Notes under the pieces: generated by a model
Told to the model about the DNA's origin: nothing
Database searches by the model: none
What the model saw: the letters and a program-made list of their open reading frames with translations, nothing else
Position numbers and translations under genes: made by a program
Shown: one piece after another, positions 27,295 through 35,675 of the stretch
Layout of the letters: each line of letters begins with the position of its first letter
Numbering within the stretch: the stretch's first letter is position 1
Assembly (NCBI GenBank): GCA_003151595.1
Contig: PLXW01000022.1
Location: 277,396-341,395 of the forward strand
Direction of reading: 5' to 3'
DNA from: Myxococcales bacterium
GTDB taxonomy: Bacteria > Myxococcota > Polyangia > Polyangiales > Polyangiaceae
Length of the DNA stretch: 64,000 bases

Positions 27295-28299
27295 CTACTT
27301 GTCGAGGCACTTCGCGAGCGCGTCGTACGCCGACGCGTTCGTGCCCGGGAGGATGCGATCGACCGGCTCGACCGGGCCCGCCGCCGTGAGCACGGTGATG
27401 AGGTTCGCCGCCGTGCCGTGCGCCGTGATCGGGCAGACCCAGCTCTTCTCGTTCACCGTCACCGCTCCCGTCTTGGCGCTGACCGTCGAGTAGCTCCCCT
27501 GGAGCACCCAGCGGCACTCGTCGATCTTCGTGCTCTTCGTGTCGACGCTGCACGTGAAGAGGAACGCCGTGAGGTTCGAGTAGTCCCCTTCGCAGAACGT
27601 GTCGCCGCAGACGTTGGCGAAGCTGTTCGAGAGGCCCGAGGCCATGTCGTCCCACGCCCCTTCGTCGATGTTGTCGGCGTCGGCCGGGTTCTCGTACGTG
27701 GTGGCGCCGATCGTGGGAGTGGGGGCCGGCGTCGCGAGCGACGTCGCGGCGGGAGCGGCGGCGAAGATCGGCTTCTGGAGGCAGTCGCCGACGACGTCGT
27801 AGAGCGTCTCGGTCATGCCCGGGAGGTTCGCCCCCTGGAGCGAGCCCGATGCGCCGAGCGCGGTCGCGAGCTGCCTGGCCGTCGCCTTCGGAGCGAACGT
27901 GCACAGGTAGTGCGGCGCGCTCTCGGTGACCGTCCCCTTCGTGCCGTCGACGAACGCCTCGCTCGCCGCGAAGACCCACGTGCACGTCTTCACCTGCCCG
28001 CGAAGGCTCGACACGCCGCAGTTCAACTCGAGCGGCTCGAAGTTCGAGTAGTCGCTGCCGCAGAACGTGTCGCCGCAGATGTTCTCGAACTGGAGCTTCA
28101 CGTTGGCCACGGCCGCGAACCACGCCGACTGATCGGCGCTCGTCGTCCAGAAGTCGCCGATGTCGACGTACTGAGTCGCCGTGTCGGCGCTCAGGTCTTC
28201 GCTCTGCGACGTACCGCTCGAGGCCCCGTCGGGCGAAGCGCTACACGCGACCGCAAAGACAGCCAACGAACCGACCACGACGACCGACGAACGACGCAT
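27295..28299 (-). CDS. lipoprotein with duplicated CGDTFC domain
   Basis: A 334-aa predicted lipoprotein (lipobox FAVACSAS). The mature part contains two copies of one domain, at roughly residues 45-175 and 205-333. Each has the motif CGDTFC followed by a DYSN segment, then a Cys-containing strand, a C-T/R-W-V strand, a later single Cys in YLC or WVC context, and a C-terminal Cys in GDCLQK or AKCLDK. Conserved Cys probably form disulfides. An Ala/Pro/Thr linker joins the copies. I do not recognise the domain; it may be a lineage-specific envelope domain. Confidence 0.7.
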   Translation of the reverse strand: MRRSSVVVVGSLAVFAVACSASPDGASSGTSQSEDLSADTATQYVDIGDFWTTSADQSAWFAAVANVKLQFENICGDTFCGSDYSNFEPLELNCGVSSLRGQVKTCTWVFAASEAFVDGTKGTVTESAPHYLCTFAPKATARQLATALGASGSLQGANLPGMTETLYDVVGDCLQKPIFAAAPAATSLATPAPTPTIGATTYENPADADNIDEGAWDDMASGLSNSFANVCGDTFCEGDYSNLTAFLFTCSVDTKSTKIDECRWVLQGSYSTVSAKTGAVTVNEKSWVCPITAHGTAANLITVLTAAGPVEPVDRILPGTNASAYDALAKCLDK

Positions 28300-28406
28300 C
28301 AGAAGCCTCCGCGACAGTCCCGCCCAAGCGGGGACGGGGGACGGCTTCTAGCGCAATTCGTCCCACCGGCAATGGCGGGGCGCGCCAATCCTCACGTCTC
28401 GGCGAG

Positions 28407-30023
28407 CTAGAGCATCTTTCGCAGGCGGTCGAACGCGGCCTGGAGCCCCTTCAACGAGACCTCCTGCAGCCGCGCGCTCTCTTCGATCTTCGCGCTCGAC
28501 CCGAGCAGCAGCTCGCTCCCGCGCGTCTGCGCGCGGTGGCTCACGTTGAGCTGATTCACCATGTTCGAGATGTTCTCGATCGACCCGGTGATCTGACGCC
28601 CGCCGCGCGCCTGCTCCTGCGACGAGCGCTCCACGTGCTGCGTGATGAGGCGCATCTTCTCGGCGCTCTTCATGATGAGCTCCGACCCGCGCGCCTGCTG
28701 CGCCGTGGCGGCGGCGATCTGCTGGACCGTCTCGGCGATGCGCCCGATGGCGTCGGTGACCTGCTTCGAGCCCTTGGCCTGCTCGACCGTGGCGCGCGCG
28801 ATGGCGCGAACCATGTTCGTGCTCTTCTGCGACGACTCGAGGATCTTCTTCAGCGCGCGCTCGGCTTCGTTCGAGACCTCGACGCCGCGATCGACGTTGT
28901 GCGCGCCGCGCTCGACGGCGGCGATGGCGTTCTTCGACTCGGCCTGGACCGTCTTGATGAGGTCCGTGATCTCGCGCGTGCTGGCGCCCGCGCGCTCGGC
29001 GAGGTCCTTGATCTCGTCGGCGACGACGGCGAAGCCCTTGCCCTGCTCGCCGGCTTGCGCGGCGATGATGGCGGCGTTGAGCGCGAGCAGGTTCGTCTGC
29101 TCGGCGACGTCGTCGATGACGTTCACGATCTGCCCGATGGCCTCGATGCGGCTACCGAGGTTCGAGATGACGGCCACGGCCTCCTGCGAGCTCTCCTTGA
29201 TGCGGTAGATCTCGCTGATCGTCTTGAGGATGGCTTCGGCGCCCTTCTCGGCGTCGAGCGCCACTTCCTCCGACAGACGCGCCGTTTCGTTGGCGTTCGA
29301 CTGCACCTGGTCGATGGAGACGTCCATCTCGTTCATCGACGAGCTGGTCTCTTCGGCCGTGAGCGACAAGGCGTCGACGTTCTTCGCGACCTCCTTGATC
29401 GAGTACGCCATCTCTTCGATCGAGCTGACCGTTTCGCGGACGCTCCCGGCCAGCTCGCCGACGTTCTCGGCGACCTCGTCGTTCGTCGCGGTCATCTCGA
29501 GGATCGAGCTGCTCGACTCTTCGGCGCTCGAGGTGAGCGTCTCGACGTGCTGGGCGATCTCGCGGATCGCCGTCGTCATCTCCTTGATGAGCTTCGTCGT
29601 GTCGTCGGTGGCCGACAGCTGCATCGACACGCCTTCGTTCAGGCGCTTGGCGACTTCTTCCAGCGTGGCTTCGGTGCTGTGGAGGTCGGCCGCCTTGGTG
29701 GCGATCTCCATCTCGTGCTTGCGCGCGCGATCGGCCATCTGCGCCAGCTCGTCGTAGACGCGCGCCAGCTCGGGGCTCGCGTTGGCCGGAGCGCTCGGGC
29801 GTTCACCCGCCGCCGCGCGCCGCGCCGCATCGCTCAGCCCGTCCAGGCCGATCACCGGGCCGGCGCTGCCGTTCATGATGAGCGCGCCCGCCGCCACCAG
29901 CGCGACCAGGATGATGGCGGGGCCGGCGAACGCCTGTAGGCCGGCGTTCACGACCATCATGCCGATCACGCCGAGCGCGATGACGAGCGCGATACTGCCG
30001 ACTTGCTTCGACGAAAGAGTCAT
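28407..30023 (-). CDS. methyl-accepting chemotaxis-like protein
   Basis: A 538-aa chemoreceptor-like protein. Two short hydrophobic segments at the N-terminus (about 7-27 and 32-52) anchor it with almost no periplasmic loop. No sensory or HAMP domain is recognisable, and a very long coiled-coil region with repeated SSSSxxEM/SIxEV heptads follows. The signalling tip reads [24 protein letters not shown] (shown in parts: NAAIIAAQ and AGEQGKGF), whereas the usual tip is NAAIEAARAGEQGRGF. The start is ATG 30023; a TTG further upstream would overlap the methyltransferase stop. It is 12 bp downstream of the methyltransferase gene. Confidence 0.85.
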   Translation of the reverse strand: MTLSSKQVGSIALVIALGVIGMMVVNAGLQAFAGPAIILVALVAAGALIMNGSAGPVIGLDGLSDAARRAAAGERPSAPANASPELARVYDELAQMADRARKHEMEIATKAADLHSTEATLEEVAKRLNEGVSMQLSATDDTTKLIKEMTTAIREIAQHVETLTSSAEESSSSILEMTATNDEVAENVGELAGSVRETVSSIEEMAYSIKEVAKNVDALSLTAEETSSSMNEMDVSIDQVQSNANETARLSEEVALDAEKGAEAILKTISEIYRIKESSQEAVAVISNLGSRIEAIGQIVNVIDDVAEQTNLLALNAAIIAAQAGEQGKGFAVVADEIKDLAERAGASTREITDLIKTVQAESKNAIAAVERGAHNVDRGVEVSNEAERALKKILESSQKSTNMVRAIARATVEQAKGSKQVTDAIGRIAETVQQIAAATAQQARGSELIMKSAEKMRLITQHVERSSQEQARGGRQITGSIENISNMVNQLNVSHRAQTRGSELLLGSSAKIEESARLQEVSLKGLQAAFDRLRKML

Positions 30024-30035
30024 TCCGAAAGGCAA

Positions 30036-31016
30036 TCAGCGTAAGCGCGCGGCACTCGACAACGCAAGGCTTCCTGCCATTCGCGATCGAATCGTCTCGA
30101 TCGCCATGTCGCTGGCGTCGATTCCGACGAATCGTCTTCCCATGCGCGCCGCCACCGCCAGCGTGGTGCCGCTGCCGGCGTACGGATCGAGGACGAGGTC
30201 GCCCGGCGAGGTGAGCGCGCGGAGGATTCGCTCCAGGAGCGCCTCCGGCTTCTGCGACGGGTAGCCCGTTCGTTCGCGCGCGACCGGCGCGATGACGCCG
30301 ATCTCCCAGACGTCGCCCATCGGCGCGCCGTTGGTGGCTTCGGTGGTGGACGACGAACGCGCGCGCCGCACTTCCCCCTTGTCGCTCGTGGCGAACACGG
30401 CGCGCTGTTTCTTCGTCCCCCACGTGGCCAGCGTCGAGGCCGCGAGCGGCTCGTACTGCGGGTTCCATCGCGGGTCGCACGTCACGTCTTTGCGGTAGCG
30501 GAGGAGGACGTCATGCACGCGCTGGAAGTTCGGCGTCTTGCTCGGCCAGCGGCGGTAGCGCCACACGATCTCGCTGGCGAAGGCCTCTTCACCGAAGATC
30601 TCGTCGCACAGGACCTTCACGTAGTGGCTCGTCTTCGGGTCGACGTGCAGGACCATCGAGCCGTGCGGCGCCAGGAGCGTGCGAATCTGCGCGATGCGCG
30701 GCGCGAGCGCTTCCAGGTACGCCGCGCGATCGGTCCAGCGATCGTCGAACGCCGCGGTCTTCACCCGCGTCCCGCGCTCCACGTGCGTGAACGCGCGCTG
30801 CGTGAAGAAGGGCGGATCTAGGTACGCCAGCGTCACTTGCTCGGCGTGCGTCTTGGCGAGCGCGCGGAGCGCCACGAGGTTGTCGCCCTGGATCAGCTCG
30901 CCCATTCCGTCCGCCAGCGGCGTCGTCCGGAGCGAGCTCGCCTTGGCGAGCGGGATGGGAACGGCGGTGAGGCGTTCCTTGCCCGACCAATGGAGCGTCA
31001 CTGTGCGTGCGTTACC
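30036..31016 (-). CDS. site-specific DNA methyltransferase, beta class
   Basis: An approximately 326-aa S-adenosylmethionine-dependent N6-adenine or N4-cytosine DNA methyltransferase. Catalytic motif IV DPPF (about residue 68) precedes the SAM-binding motif I DPYAGSGTT (about 282-290), the order of the beta class. The region YPSQKPEALLERIL is the usual segment just before motif I, and the middle basic part (RRWPSKTPNFQRVHD) may serve in target recognition. The start is a GTG near 31019. No restriction endonuclease is adjacent, so it appears to be an orphan or regulatory methyltransferase. It is 12 bp upstream of the chemoreceptor-like gene, an odd pairing. Confidence 0.82.
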   Translation of the reverse strand, partial: GNARTVTLHWSGKERLTAVPIPLAKASSLRTTPLADGMGELIQGDNLVALRALAKTHAEQVTLAYLDPPFFTQRAFTHVERGTRVKTAAFDDRWTDRAAYLEALAPRIAQIRTLLAPHGSMVLHVDPKTSHYVKVLCDEIFGEEAFASEIVWRYRRWPSKTPNFQRVHDVLLRYRKDVTCDPRWNPQYEPLAASTLATWGTKKQRAVFATSDKGEVRRARSSSTTEATNGAPMGDVWEIGVIAPVARERTGYPSQKPEALLERILRALTSPGDLVLDPYAGSGTTLAVAARMGRRFVGIDASDMAIETIRSRMAGSLALSSAARLR

Positions 31017-31079
31017 CACACACGAAGGGTATCGAGGTCGATCGTTCGTCGGCCAAGAAGCCCGATCGGATTGCTGCGC

Positions 31080-31802
31080 TTACGGAAGCGCGAGCTTCAA
31101 CGGCGGTCGCGCGACGGCGTGCTCCACGCGATCGAGGTACTCGTCGCGCGTGATCTCGATGCACCCGAGCGACTCGAGGTGCGGGTTCATGACCTGCACG
31201 TCGAACAGCTCGAAGCCGCAGGCGCGCAGCGCGTCGACGAGCGCGGCGAACGCGATCTTCGACGCGTCGGTGCGCCGATGAAACATCGACTCCCCCGCGA
31301 AGAGGCCGCCGATGGCGACGCCGTAGATGCCGCCGACGAGCTCCCGCTCTCCGTTCGTCTCGTCATCGGTTTCACCGGTCTTCGTCTCCCAGATCTCGAC
31401 GCTGTGGGTCCACCCGAGACCGTGCAGTCGCGCGAACCCCTCGACGTACGGCGGCACGATCCACCGCGCGTCGGGCCGCTCGTCGGCGCACGCCTTCACT
31501 ACTTCGCGAAAGGCGGCGTCGATCGTTCGCACGAACGGCGTGATCCGGATCGCGCGTCGCAAGCTGCGCGACCAGTGCGGAGGCGCGTCGATCGGGAAGA
31601 TGGCGCGCGGGTCCATCGAGCACCACGGGACGTTCTTTCGCGAGTCGGGCCAGGGGAAGATCCCGTGGCGATACGCTTCGAGCAGCGTGCCCGCGCGAAA
31701 GTCGGCGCCCATCGCCATCACCTGCTCGTCGCCCGCCTCGCGCGGATCGGGAAAGCGCACCTCCGTCGGCGGTGGCTCGATGGGAGGGAACGGCGCGGAC
31801 AT
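31080..31802 (-). CDS. aat: leucyl/phenylalanyl-tRNA-protein transferase
   Basis: A 240-aa GNAT-fold enzyme that transfers Leu or Phe to proteins with N-terminal Lys/Arg, marking them for ClpS/ClpAP degradation (N-end rule). Signatures include GILLxAY-like GTLLEAYRHGIFPWP, PWCSMDPRAIF, WIVPPYVEGFARLHGLGWTHSVEIWE, LVGGIYGVAIGGLFAGESMF and LFDVQVMNPHLESLG. Length fits (E. coli 234). An acidic insertion TGETDDETNGE before LVGGIYG is unusual. An inverted-repeat element lies just upstream. Confidence 0.95.
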   Translation of the reverse strand: MSAPFPPIEPPPTEVRFPDPREAGDEQVMAMGADFRAGTLLEAYRHGIFPWPDSRKNVPWCSMDPRAIFPIDAPPHWSRSLRRAIRITPFVRTIDAAFREVVKACADERPDARWIVPPYVEGFARLHGLGWTHSVEIWETKTGETDDETNGERELVGGIYGVAIGGLFAGESMFHRRTDASKIAFAALVDALRACGFELFDVQVMNPHLESLGCIEITRDEYLDRVEHAVARPPLKLALP

Positions 31803-31829
31803 GCGAAGCGTCGACGAGTCTACCGCGTG

Positions 31830-31932
31830 CCCTCACCCCCGGCCCCTCTCCCGCAAGGGGAGAGGGGAGGAGAGATCACGCGTTGGCTCCTCCCCCTCTC
31901 CCCTTGCGGGAGAGGGGGCTGGGGGGTGAGGG
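31830..31932. repeat. 103-bp imperfect inverted-repeat intergenic element
   Basis: Left arm CCCTCACCCCCGGCCCCTCT with CCGCAAGGGGAGAGGGG, right arm its near complement ending GGGGGGTGAGGG. Each arm is itself a hairpin (CTCTCCC GCAA GGGGAGAG and CTCTCCCCTTGCGGGAGAG). Such GC-rich palindromic units recur between genes in many proteobacterial-type genomes. It could serve as the transcription terminator of the gene ending at 31951. Confidence 0.8.
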
Positions 31933-31950
31933 TGCGCGGGGAGCGAAACC

Positions 31951-32997
31951 TCAGCGCGGCTTCGCGTCCGCGATCTCGGCCGTCGCGTTCCCCATCACCG
32001 AGATCTTCGTCCCGGACTGGAGGCTCGTGTTCCCGTAGGCGTTGTTCGCGAAGTACGTGTTCGTGAACGTGACCGGTCCGTTGATGTCGCCGCTCTCTTC
32101 GGCGATCCCCCACGACAGCTCGTTCTCGATGTTCATCGAGTCGACCGTGCGCGTGCCGGTGTCGAGCGAGCCGTACATCATGAAGCCGAACGAGTTCCCG
32201 TTCGACGTCACGTGGCTCACGGTGATGTTCGTCGCGCGCTCGATGTGGAACGAGCAGTGGACCCCTTTGATCTCCGTGTACTGCACCGAGATCGTCCCCG
32301 CGCCCTGGTACGAGACGATCATGTCGCCGGTCTGGCCGCTGATGCCGTGCAGCTCCGAGTCGGAGACGTTCACGATCGCCGAGTCGCTCTCGGCGGTCAG
32401 CCCATCGTTCCCATTGGCGTCGTAGTCGAGGTACGAGGCGTCGAGCTCGCCCTGCACGTGCGACGTGCCGAGCGAACCCTTCACCATCGCGTGCGACGTC
32501 GTCAGCTTGCCGCCGGTGGCGACGACGAACGGCGCCTTCGACGCGGTGATGGCGCCGGTCGCGTAGCTGGCGGAGGCCGCGCCCGTCTCGACGTTGATCG
32601 CGCCGTCGGCGTTCGTGATGTCGACGCCCGACAGAGCGAGCGTTCCCCCTTTCGCCACCAGGAGGCCGGCCCATCGCGTCGTCGCGCTCGACGACGTGAG
32701 CGTCGCTTGCCCCCCGCCCGCCGACTTGAGCGTCCCGTCGATGGTGATCGAGATCCCGTCGATGGCCTGGATCGTCGCGCCCGCGGCGATGGTGACGGTC
32801 ACGCCGGCGGCGATGACGGTGGGCGTGTCGAGGACCTTGCCGTTCTCCCACGTCTCATCACTCGAGATGACCGGCGCGTCGCCCGACGTACCCGGCTGCT
32901 TGCCGCCGATGGCCGTGGGCTCGCCGGTGCTCGACGAGCAGGCGAGCACGGAGGAAGCGGCGAAGACGACGAACCCGAGCGTAAGCGTGCGGTGCAT
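31951..32997 (-). CDS. right-handed beta-helix lipoprotein
   Basis: A 348-aa predicted lipoprotein (lipobox SVLACSSS). After a short disordered linker, the body shows regular short beta turns characteristic of parallel beta-helix proteins: TVIAAGVTVTIAAGATIQ, ISITIDGTLKSAGGG, LALSGVDITNADGA, NITVSHVTSNGNSFGFM, VTFTNTYFANNAYGN. No pectate-lyase-type catalytic residues can be identified. Probably surface-exposed polysaccharide-binding or structural protein (inference). ATG 32997 gives the signal peptide; a longer frame to 33117 is Arg-rich and unlikely. Confidence 0.75.
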   Translation of the reverse strand: MHRTLTLGFVVFAASSVLACSSSTGEPTAIGGKQPGTSGDAPVISSDETWENGKVLDTPTVIAAGVTVTIAAGATIQAIDGISITIDGTLKSAGGGQATLTSSSATTRWAGLLVAKGGTLALSGVDITNADGAINVETGAASASYATGAITASKAPFVVATGGKLTTSHAMVKGSLGTSHVQGELDASYLDYDANGNDGLTAESDSAIVNVSDSELHGISGQTGDMIVSYQGAGTISVQYTEIKGVHCSFHIERATNITVSHVTSNGNSFGFMMYGSLDTGTRTVDSMNIENELSWGIAEESGDINGPVTFTNTYFANNAYGNTSLQSGTKISVMGNATAEIADAKPR

Positions 32998-33164
32998 GGT
33001 GAGGCTGATAGCAAGGGCCGGTCCCACTCCGCGCCGCGCGAATACGTCGGGATTGGTGAGCGCTGAGCGCGTTCGAGAGGGTCGATCGATCCAGGGGGGC
33101 GAGCCCACGTCCCCCATTTAGGGACATTCCGCTCGAGCCCCGCGCGTGCGAGAACGGGAGAGTC

Positions 33165-33719
33165 ATGGACCCGATGTCGATCACGATTGTGAGTTCAATA
33201 ATTCACATATCGCGGAAGAGCGGCTCGCTGCCGACGCTGGACCCGTTGCCGACGGCGCGGGCGCTTCGTCTCGTGTGCACCGAGTGGGAGCTCTCCGCGC
33301 GCGGGTTCGTGACGCCCGACCTGAAGGAGTCGCCGGCGTGGGCCGGGTACGAGATGAAGATCCTCCAGCTCGGTCGCGCGCTCGACTTCGTGATGCGAAA
33401 GACCGGCGCGTGGCACGGCAAGGGCGAGGTGCTCGACGCCGCGGCCGACGTCGTCGCCGAGACGCGCTACGGGCGCGGGCGCAAGTCGTGGATCGCGACG
33501 CTCGGCGACCACGGCGAAGGGGCGTACGGCAAGGAGCTCGCGGCGCAGCTCAGCGACGACGAGATGGGCGGCTATGCGATCAAGGCGCTGCATGCCGGCG
33601 GCAACGGCGAGTACGTCGCCGAGGTGCGCGCGGCGGCCGAGCGCGGGCGCACGTGGGTGAAGAACGCCGCGCGTCTCTACGTCGATGCGTTCGGGAGCAC
33701 GCCGGCGCCGTCGCCGTAA
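33165..33719 (+). CDS. protein of unknown function, 184 aa
   Basis: A soluble-looking 184-aa protein with a GGGAGAG ribosome site before ATG 33165. It is helix-rich with many Arg/Lys and aromatic residues (GYEMKILQLGRALDFVMRK, YGRGRKSWIATLGDHGEG, RTWVKNAARLYVDAFGS). I do not recognise it. The first 15 codons include an unusually A+T-rich 25-bp patch containing TGTGA and TCACA half-sites. It precedes slyX by about 55 bp. Confidence 0.55.
   Translation: MDPMSITIVSSIIHISRKSGSLPTLDPLPTARALRLVCTEWELSARGFVTPDLKESPAWAGYEMKILQLGRALDFVMRKTGAWHGKGEVLDAAADVVAETRYGRGRKSWIATLGDHGEGAYGKELAAQLSDDEMGGYAIKALHAGGNGEYVAEVRAAAERGRTWVKNAARLYVDAFGSTPAPSP
33188..33207. promoter_or_regulatory. A+T-rich dyad TGTGA-N10-TCACA
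   Basis: A 20-bp inverted repeat with CRP-like half-sites but a 10-bp spacer instead of 6, in an A+T-rich island within the first codons of the gene at 33165. It stands out against about 70% G+C surroundings. Operator function is possible; the spacing argues against a standard CRP site. Confidence 0.25.
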
Positions 33720-33773
33720 CGCGTGAGCGCGCGTGATCGGGCGCGCTCAGGCGCGAGTGCTACGCTCGCGCGC

Positions 33774-33983
33774 GTGTCGAACGAGGCCGAGCTGGAAGCG
33801 CGAATCGTGGATCTCGAGCTGCGCTTCATGCGCACCGAGAAGCTGCTCGAAGAGCTGAACGACGTCGTGGTCGATCAGCGGCGCGAGATCGATCGCCTGG
33901 TCGCCGAGGTGAAGACGCTGCGCGAGCAGGTCATCGCCGGGAGCGGCGAAGAGGCGAAGAACGAGCGGCCGCCGCACTACTGA
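33774..33983 (+). CDS. slyX: SlyX family protein
   Basis: A 69-aa coiled-coil protein from GTG 33774. It matches the SlyX pattern: ELEARIVDLELRFMRTEKLLEELNDVV in pieces ELEARIVDLELRF and EKLLEELNDVVVDQRREID, followed by a leucine-rich heptad (RLVAEVKTLREQV) and the polar tail ending PPHY, which is a typical SlyX C-terminus. Function of SlyX is unknown. Upstream in-frame extension to 33723 is Arg/Ala-rich and not part of the family. Confidence 0.8.
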   Translation: MSNEAELEARIVDLELRFMRTEKLLEELNDVVVDQRREIDRLVAEVKTLREQVIAGSGEEAKNERPPHY

Positions 33984-33993
33984 GCCGCGCGCG

Positions 33994-34653
33994 TCAGAAC
34001 GAGCCGCCGACTCCGACGCTCGCGCCTCGATGCACGACCCCCACGGTGGGTGACCAGCGGAACAAGGGCTCGCTCGAGGCGTCGCGCCGCGCGGGGACGT
34101 CTTCGCGCGCGAGCCACGCAGCGTCGAGCGCGACGGCGGCCGCGTAGCCGATGAGGCCCCCCAGCGCCGCGCCGCCGAGGCCGCGGAAACAGAGCCACGC
34201 TCCGGGCGAGCAGGGAGAGCTCGTGGCGTTGTCGATGGCGTAGCCGACGATGCCGGTCACGATGGGCGCCGTGAGGCGGATTCCGAAATCGCCGAACGCG
34301 GTCCCCACGTGCCCCTTCACCCCGTGCACGATCGGCGGCCCGAACAAGTAGATGCCGAGACCGACTGTGCTCACGGCGTTCGAGTCGGTGCGGGCGGAGA
34401 CGGCGAGCGTGGCGAGTCCGGCGCCGTCGACGATCAAGGTCTCCCAGCCGTACCAGCGCCTCTTCGGCGGAAGCGGCCAGACGAGCGGAGGCGGCGGTGC
34501 GGAGGGCGGAGGCGGAAGCTCGGACGCGGGCGTCGGTGCGGGCGAGGGCGCGGGAGGAGAAGGGGGATCGGCCTGGGCGCGAGCGTCGCGCGCGATCACG
34601 ACGGAAGCAGCAACGAGAAGGCTCGCGACGGCGAGCGTACGGCGAAGGTTCAT
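33994..34653 (-). CDS. exported protein of unknown function with membrane segments
   Basis: A 219-aa protein with a clear signal peptide (cleavage near ARAQA), a 40-residue Pro/Ala/Ser linker, and a hydrophobic glycine-rich domain with about four membrane-like segments (GAGLATLAVSA, TVGLGIYLFGPPIVHG, TAPIVTGIVGYAI, GGAALGGLIGYAAAVALDAAWL). It ends GASVGVGGSF, a Phe-terminated strand reminiscent of outer-membrane proteins. Two Cys (SPCSPGAWLC) may pair. No family recognised. The divergent-repeat-associated small protein lies upstream on the same strand. Confidence 0.6.
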   Translation of the reverse strand: MNLRRTLAVASLLVAASVVIARDARAQADPPSPPAPSPAPTPASELPPPPSAPPPPLVWPLPPKRRWYGWETLIVDGAGLATLAVSARTDSNAVSTVGLGIYLFGPPIVHGVKGHVGTAFGDFGIRLTAPIVTGIVGYAIDNATSSPCSPGAWLCFRGLGGAALGGLIGYAAAVALDAAWLAREDVPARRDASSEPLFRWSPTVGVVHRGASVGVGGSF

Positions 34654-34664
34654 GAAGACTCCCG

Positions 34665-34703
34665 GTGCAAGCGCGCAATCCCGAAGGATACGCGCGCTTG
34701 CAC
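34665..34703. terminator. perfect 12-bp hairpin after the small helical protein
   Basis: GTGCAAGCGCGC (34665-34676) pairs perfectly with GCGCGCTTGCAC (34692-34703) around a 15-nt loop. It lies just beyond the stop of the minus-strand gene 34723-35352 and just before the next minus-strand start at 34653. No T-tract follows, so it could be an intrinsic terminator of weak type, an RNA stabiliser or a 5' leader structure. Confidence 0.5.
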
Positions 34704-34722
34704 GGAAGTGAGCGCCACTCTC

Positions 34723-35352
34723 CTAGTTCACCGTCGAGGACACCGGCGTCTGCGTCGCAACCGCCGTCGACTGCGTCGCAGTCTTCGCCGGCTCCGCCGC
34801 CTTCGCCTTCTTCGACTCCACGTTCGCCTTGCGCGTCTTGGCGGCGCGCTTGGCGATCCCACTCAGGGCCTGCATGAACTGCGTCATCCCCGGGTACCTC
34901 TCGGTCACCGAGGCATCACGCGCCACCGCGTAATCGAACACGGGCTGCAGGAGATCCGCGGCCGCGAGCGCCGCCTCCCACCAACTCGCGTTCTGCTCCG
35001 CGGCGTACGCCGTGTAGCGCTTCGAGGCCACCCATTGGCCCCTCCACGCCGCCGCGCCCGCCATCAGATGCGCGAGCTGGGTTTGCGACGGGGCGTTGGA
35101 GCCGAAGTCTTCGACGTATGTCGTCGAATTCGCCAGCTCCTTCCCCGCCGTCACGGCGTTTGCGGCTTGACCCTCTTTCGGTCGAGCCCCCTTGCCGCGA
35201 CCGATCTTCGCGGGCTTCCAGTCAGTCGGTGGCTTGGGGATCATCCCCTTCGCCGGAGGAGCCGCGCCCGGATCGGGGGACGCGGGGGACGCGGAATTGC
35301 TGTTCACGGACTGCGAAACGGTCTTCTTGGAAACGTTCTTCTGGGTCGTCAC
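34723..35352 (-). CDS. small helical protein with basic Ala/Thr-rich tail, array-associated
   Basis: A 209-aa protein from a GTG at 35352 preceded by AAAGAGAGACACC. The first 70 residues are Pro/Lys/Gly-rich and disordered-looking. A helical domain follows (about 80-165) with aromatic residues in WRGQWVASKRY, ASWWEAALAAADLLQPVFDY and YPGMTQFMQALSGIAKRA. The tail is KTRKANVESKKAKAAEP and then a Thr/Val/Ala run ending SSTVN. Overall layout parallels the protein at 13120-13638: helical core, basic stretch, Ala/Thr/Val tail ending in Asn. I do not recognise a family. It is divergent from a WYL regulator across a ten-site palindrome array. Confidence 0.65.
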   Translation of the reverse strand: MTTQKNVSKKTVSQSVNSNSASPASPDPGAAPPAKGMIPKPPTDWKPAKIGRGKGARPKEGQAANAVTAGKELANSTTYVEDFGSNAPSQTQLAHLMAGAAAWRGQWVASKRYTAYAAEQNASWWEAALAAADLLQPVFDYAVARDASVTERYPGMTQFMQALSGIAKRAAKTRKANVESKKAKAAEPAKTATQSTAVATQTPVSSTVN

Positions 35353-35471
35353 GGTGTCTCTCTTTGTTCGTGGGGGAGTGATTTCCCCCGTGAGAAAAGA
35401 GTAAGGGACGGCAGTCTCACCCGTGGAGACGGGGGTCCCGGGCGAGGCGACGATTCTCTCTCGCGCGACGA

Positions 35472-35675
35472 CGCAGAACGTTCTGCGCGCACACAGAACG
35501 TTCTGTGACGACGCAGAACGACCGGCGAGAACGCAGAAGCGACCTGCGTCGACGCAGAACGCGCCTGCGTGCGCTCGAAACGTTCTGCGCGGACGGAGAA
35601 CGATGCGCGTCGGCGCAGAAGCGAGCTGCGTCGGCGCAGAAGCGACGCGCTTCGGCGCAGAACCTTCTGCTACGA
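35472..35675. promoter_or_regulatory. array of ten 20-21-bp phased palindromic sites
   Basis: Sites starting CGCAGAA or close variants occur at 35472, 35492, 35512, 35532, 35553, 35574, 35594, 35614, 35635 and 35656, spaced 20 or 21 bp (two helical turns). The best copies are palindromes GCAGAACGTTCTGC (site 1) and CACAGAACGTTCTGTG (site 2); site 6 and site 10 keep the TTCTGC half. The array fills the gap between the divergent genes at 35352 and 35684 and ends 8 bp before the WYL regulator's ATG. The 20/21 alternation rules out a coding repeat. Probable operator or nucleoprotein array. Confidence 0.8.

Noticed and set aside
35472..35675. CRISPR array or LexA SOS boxes
   Set aside because: No spacers for CRISPR. 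GAACGTTC lacks the internal spacer of known SOS boxes and the copies are far too many.
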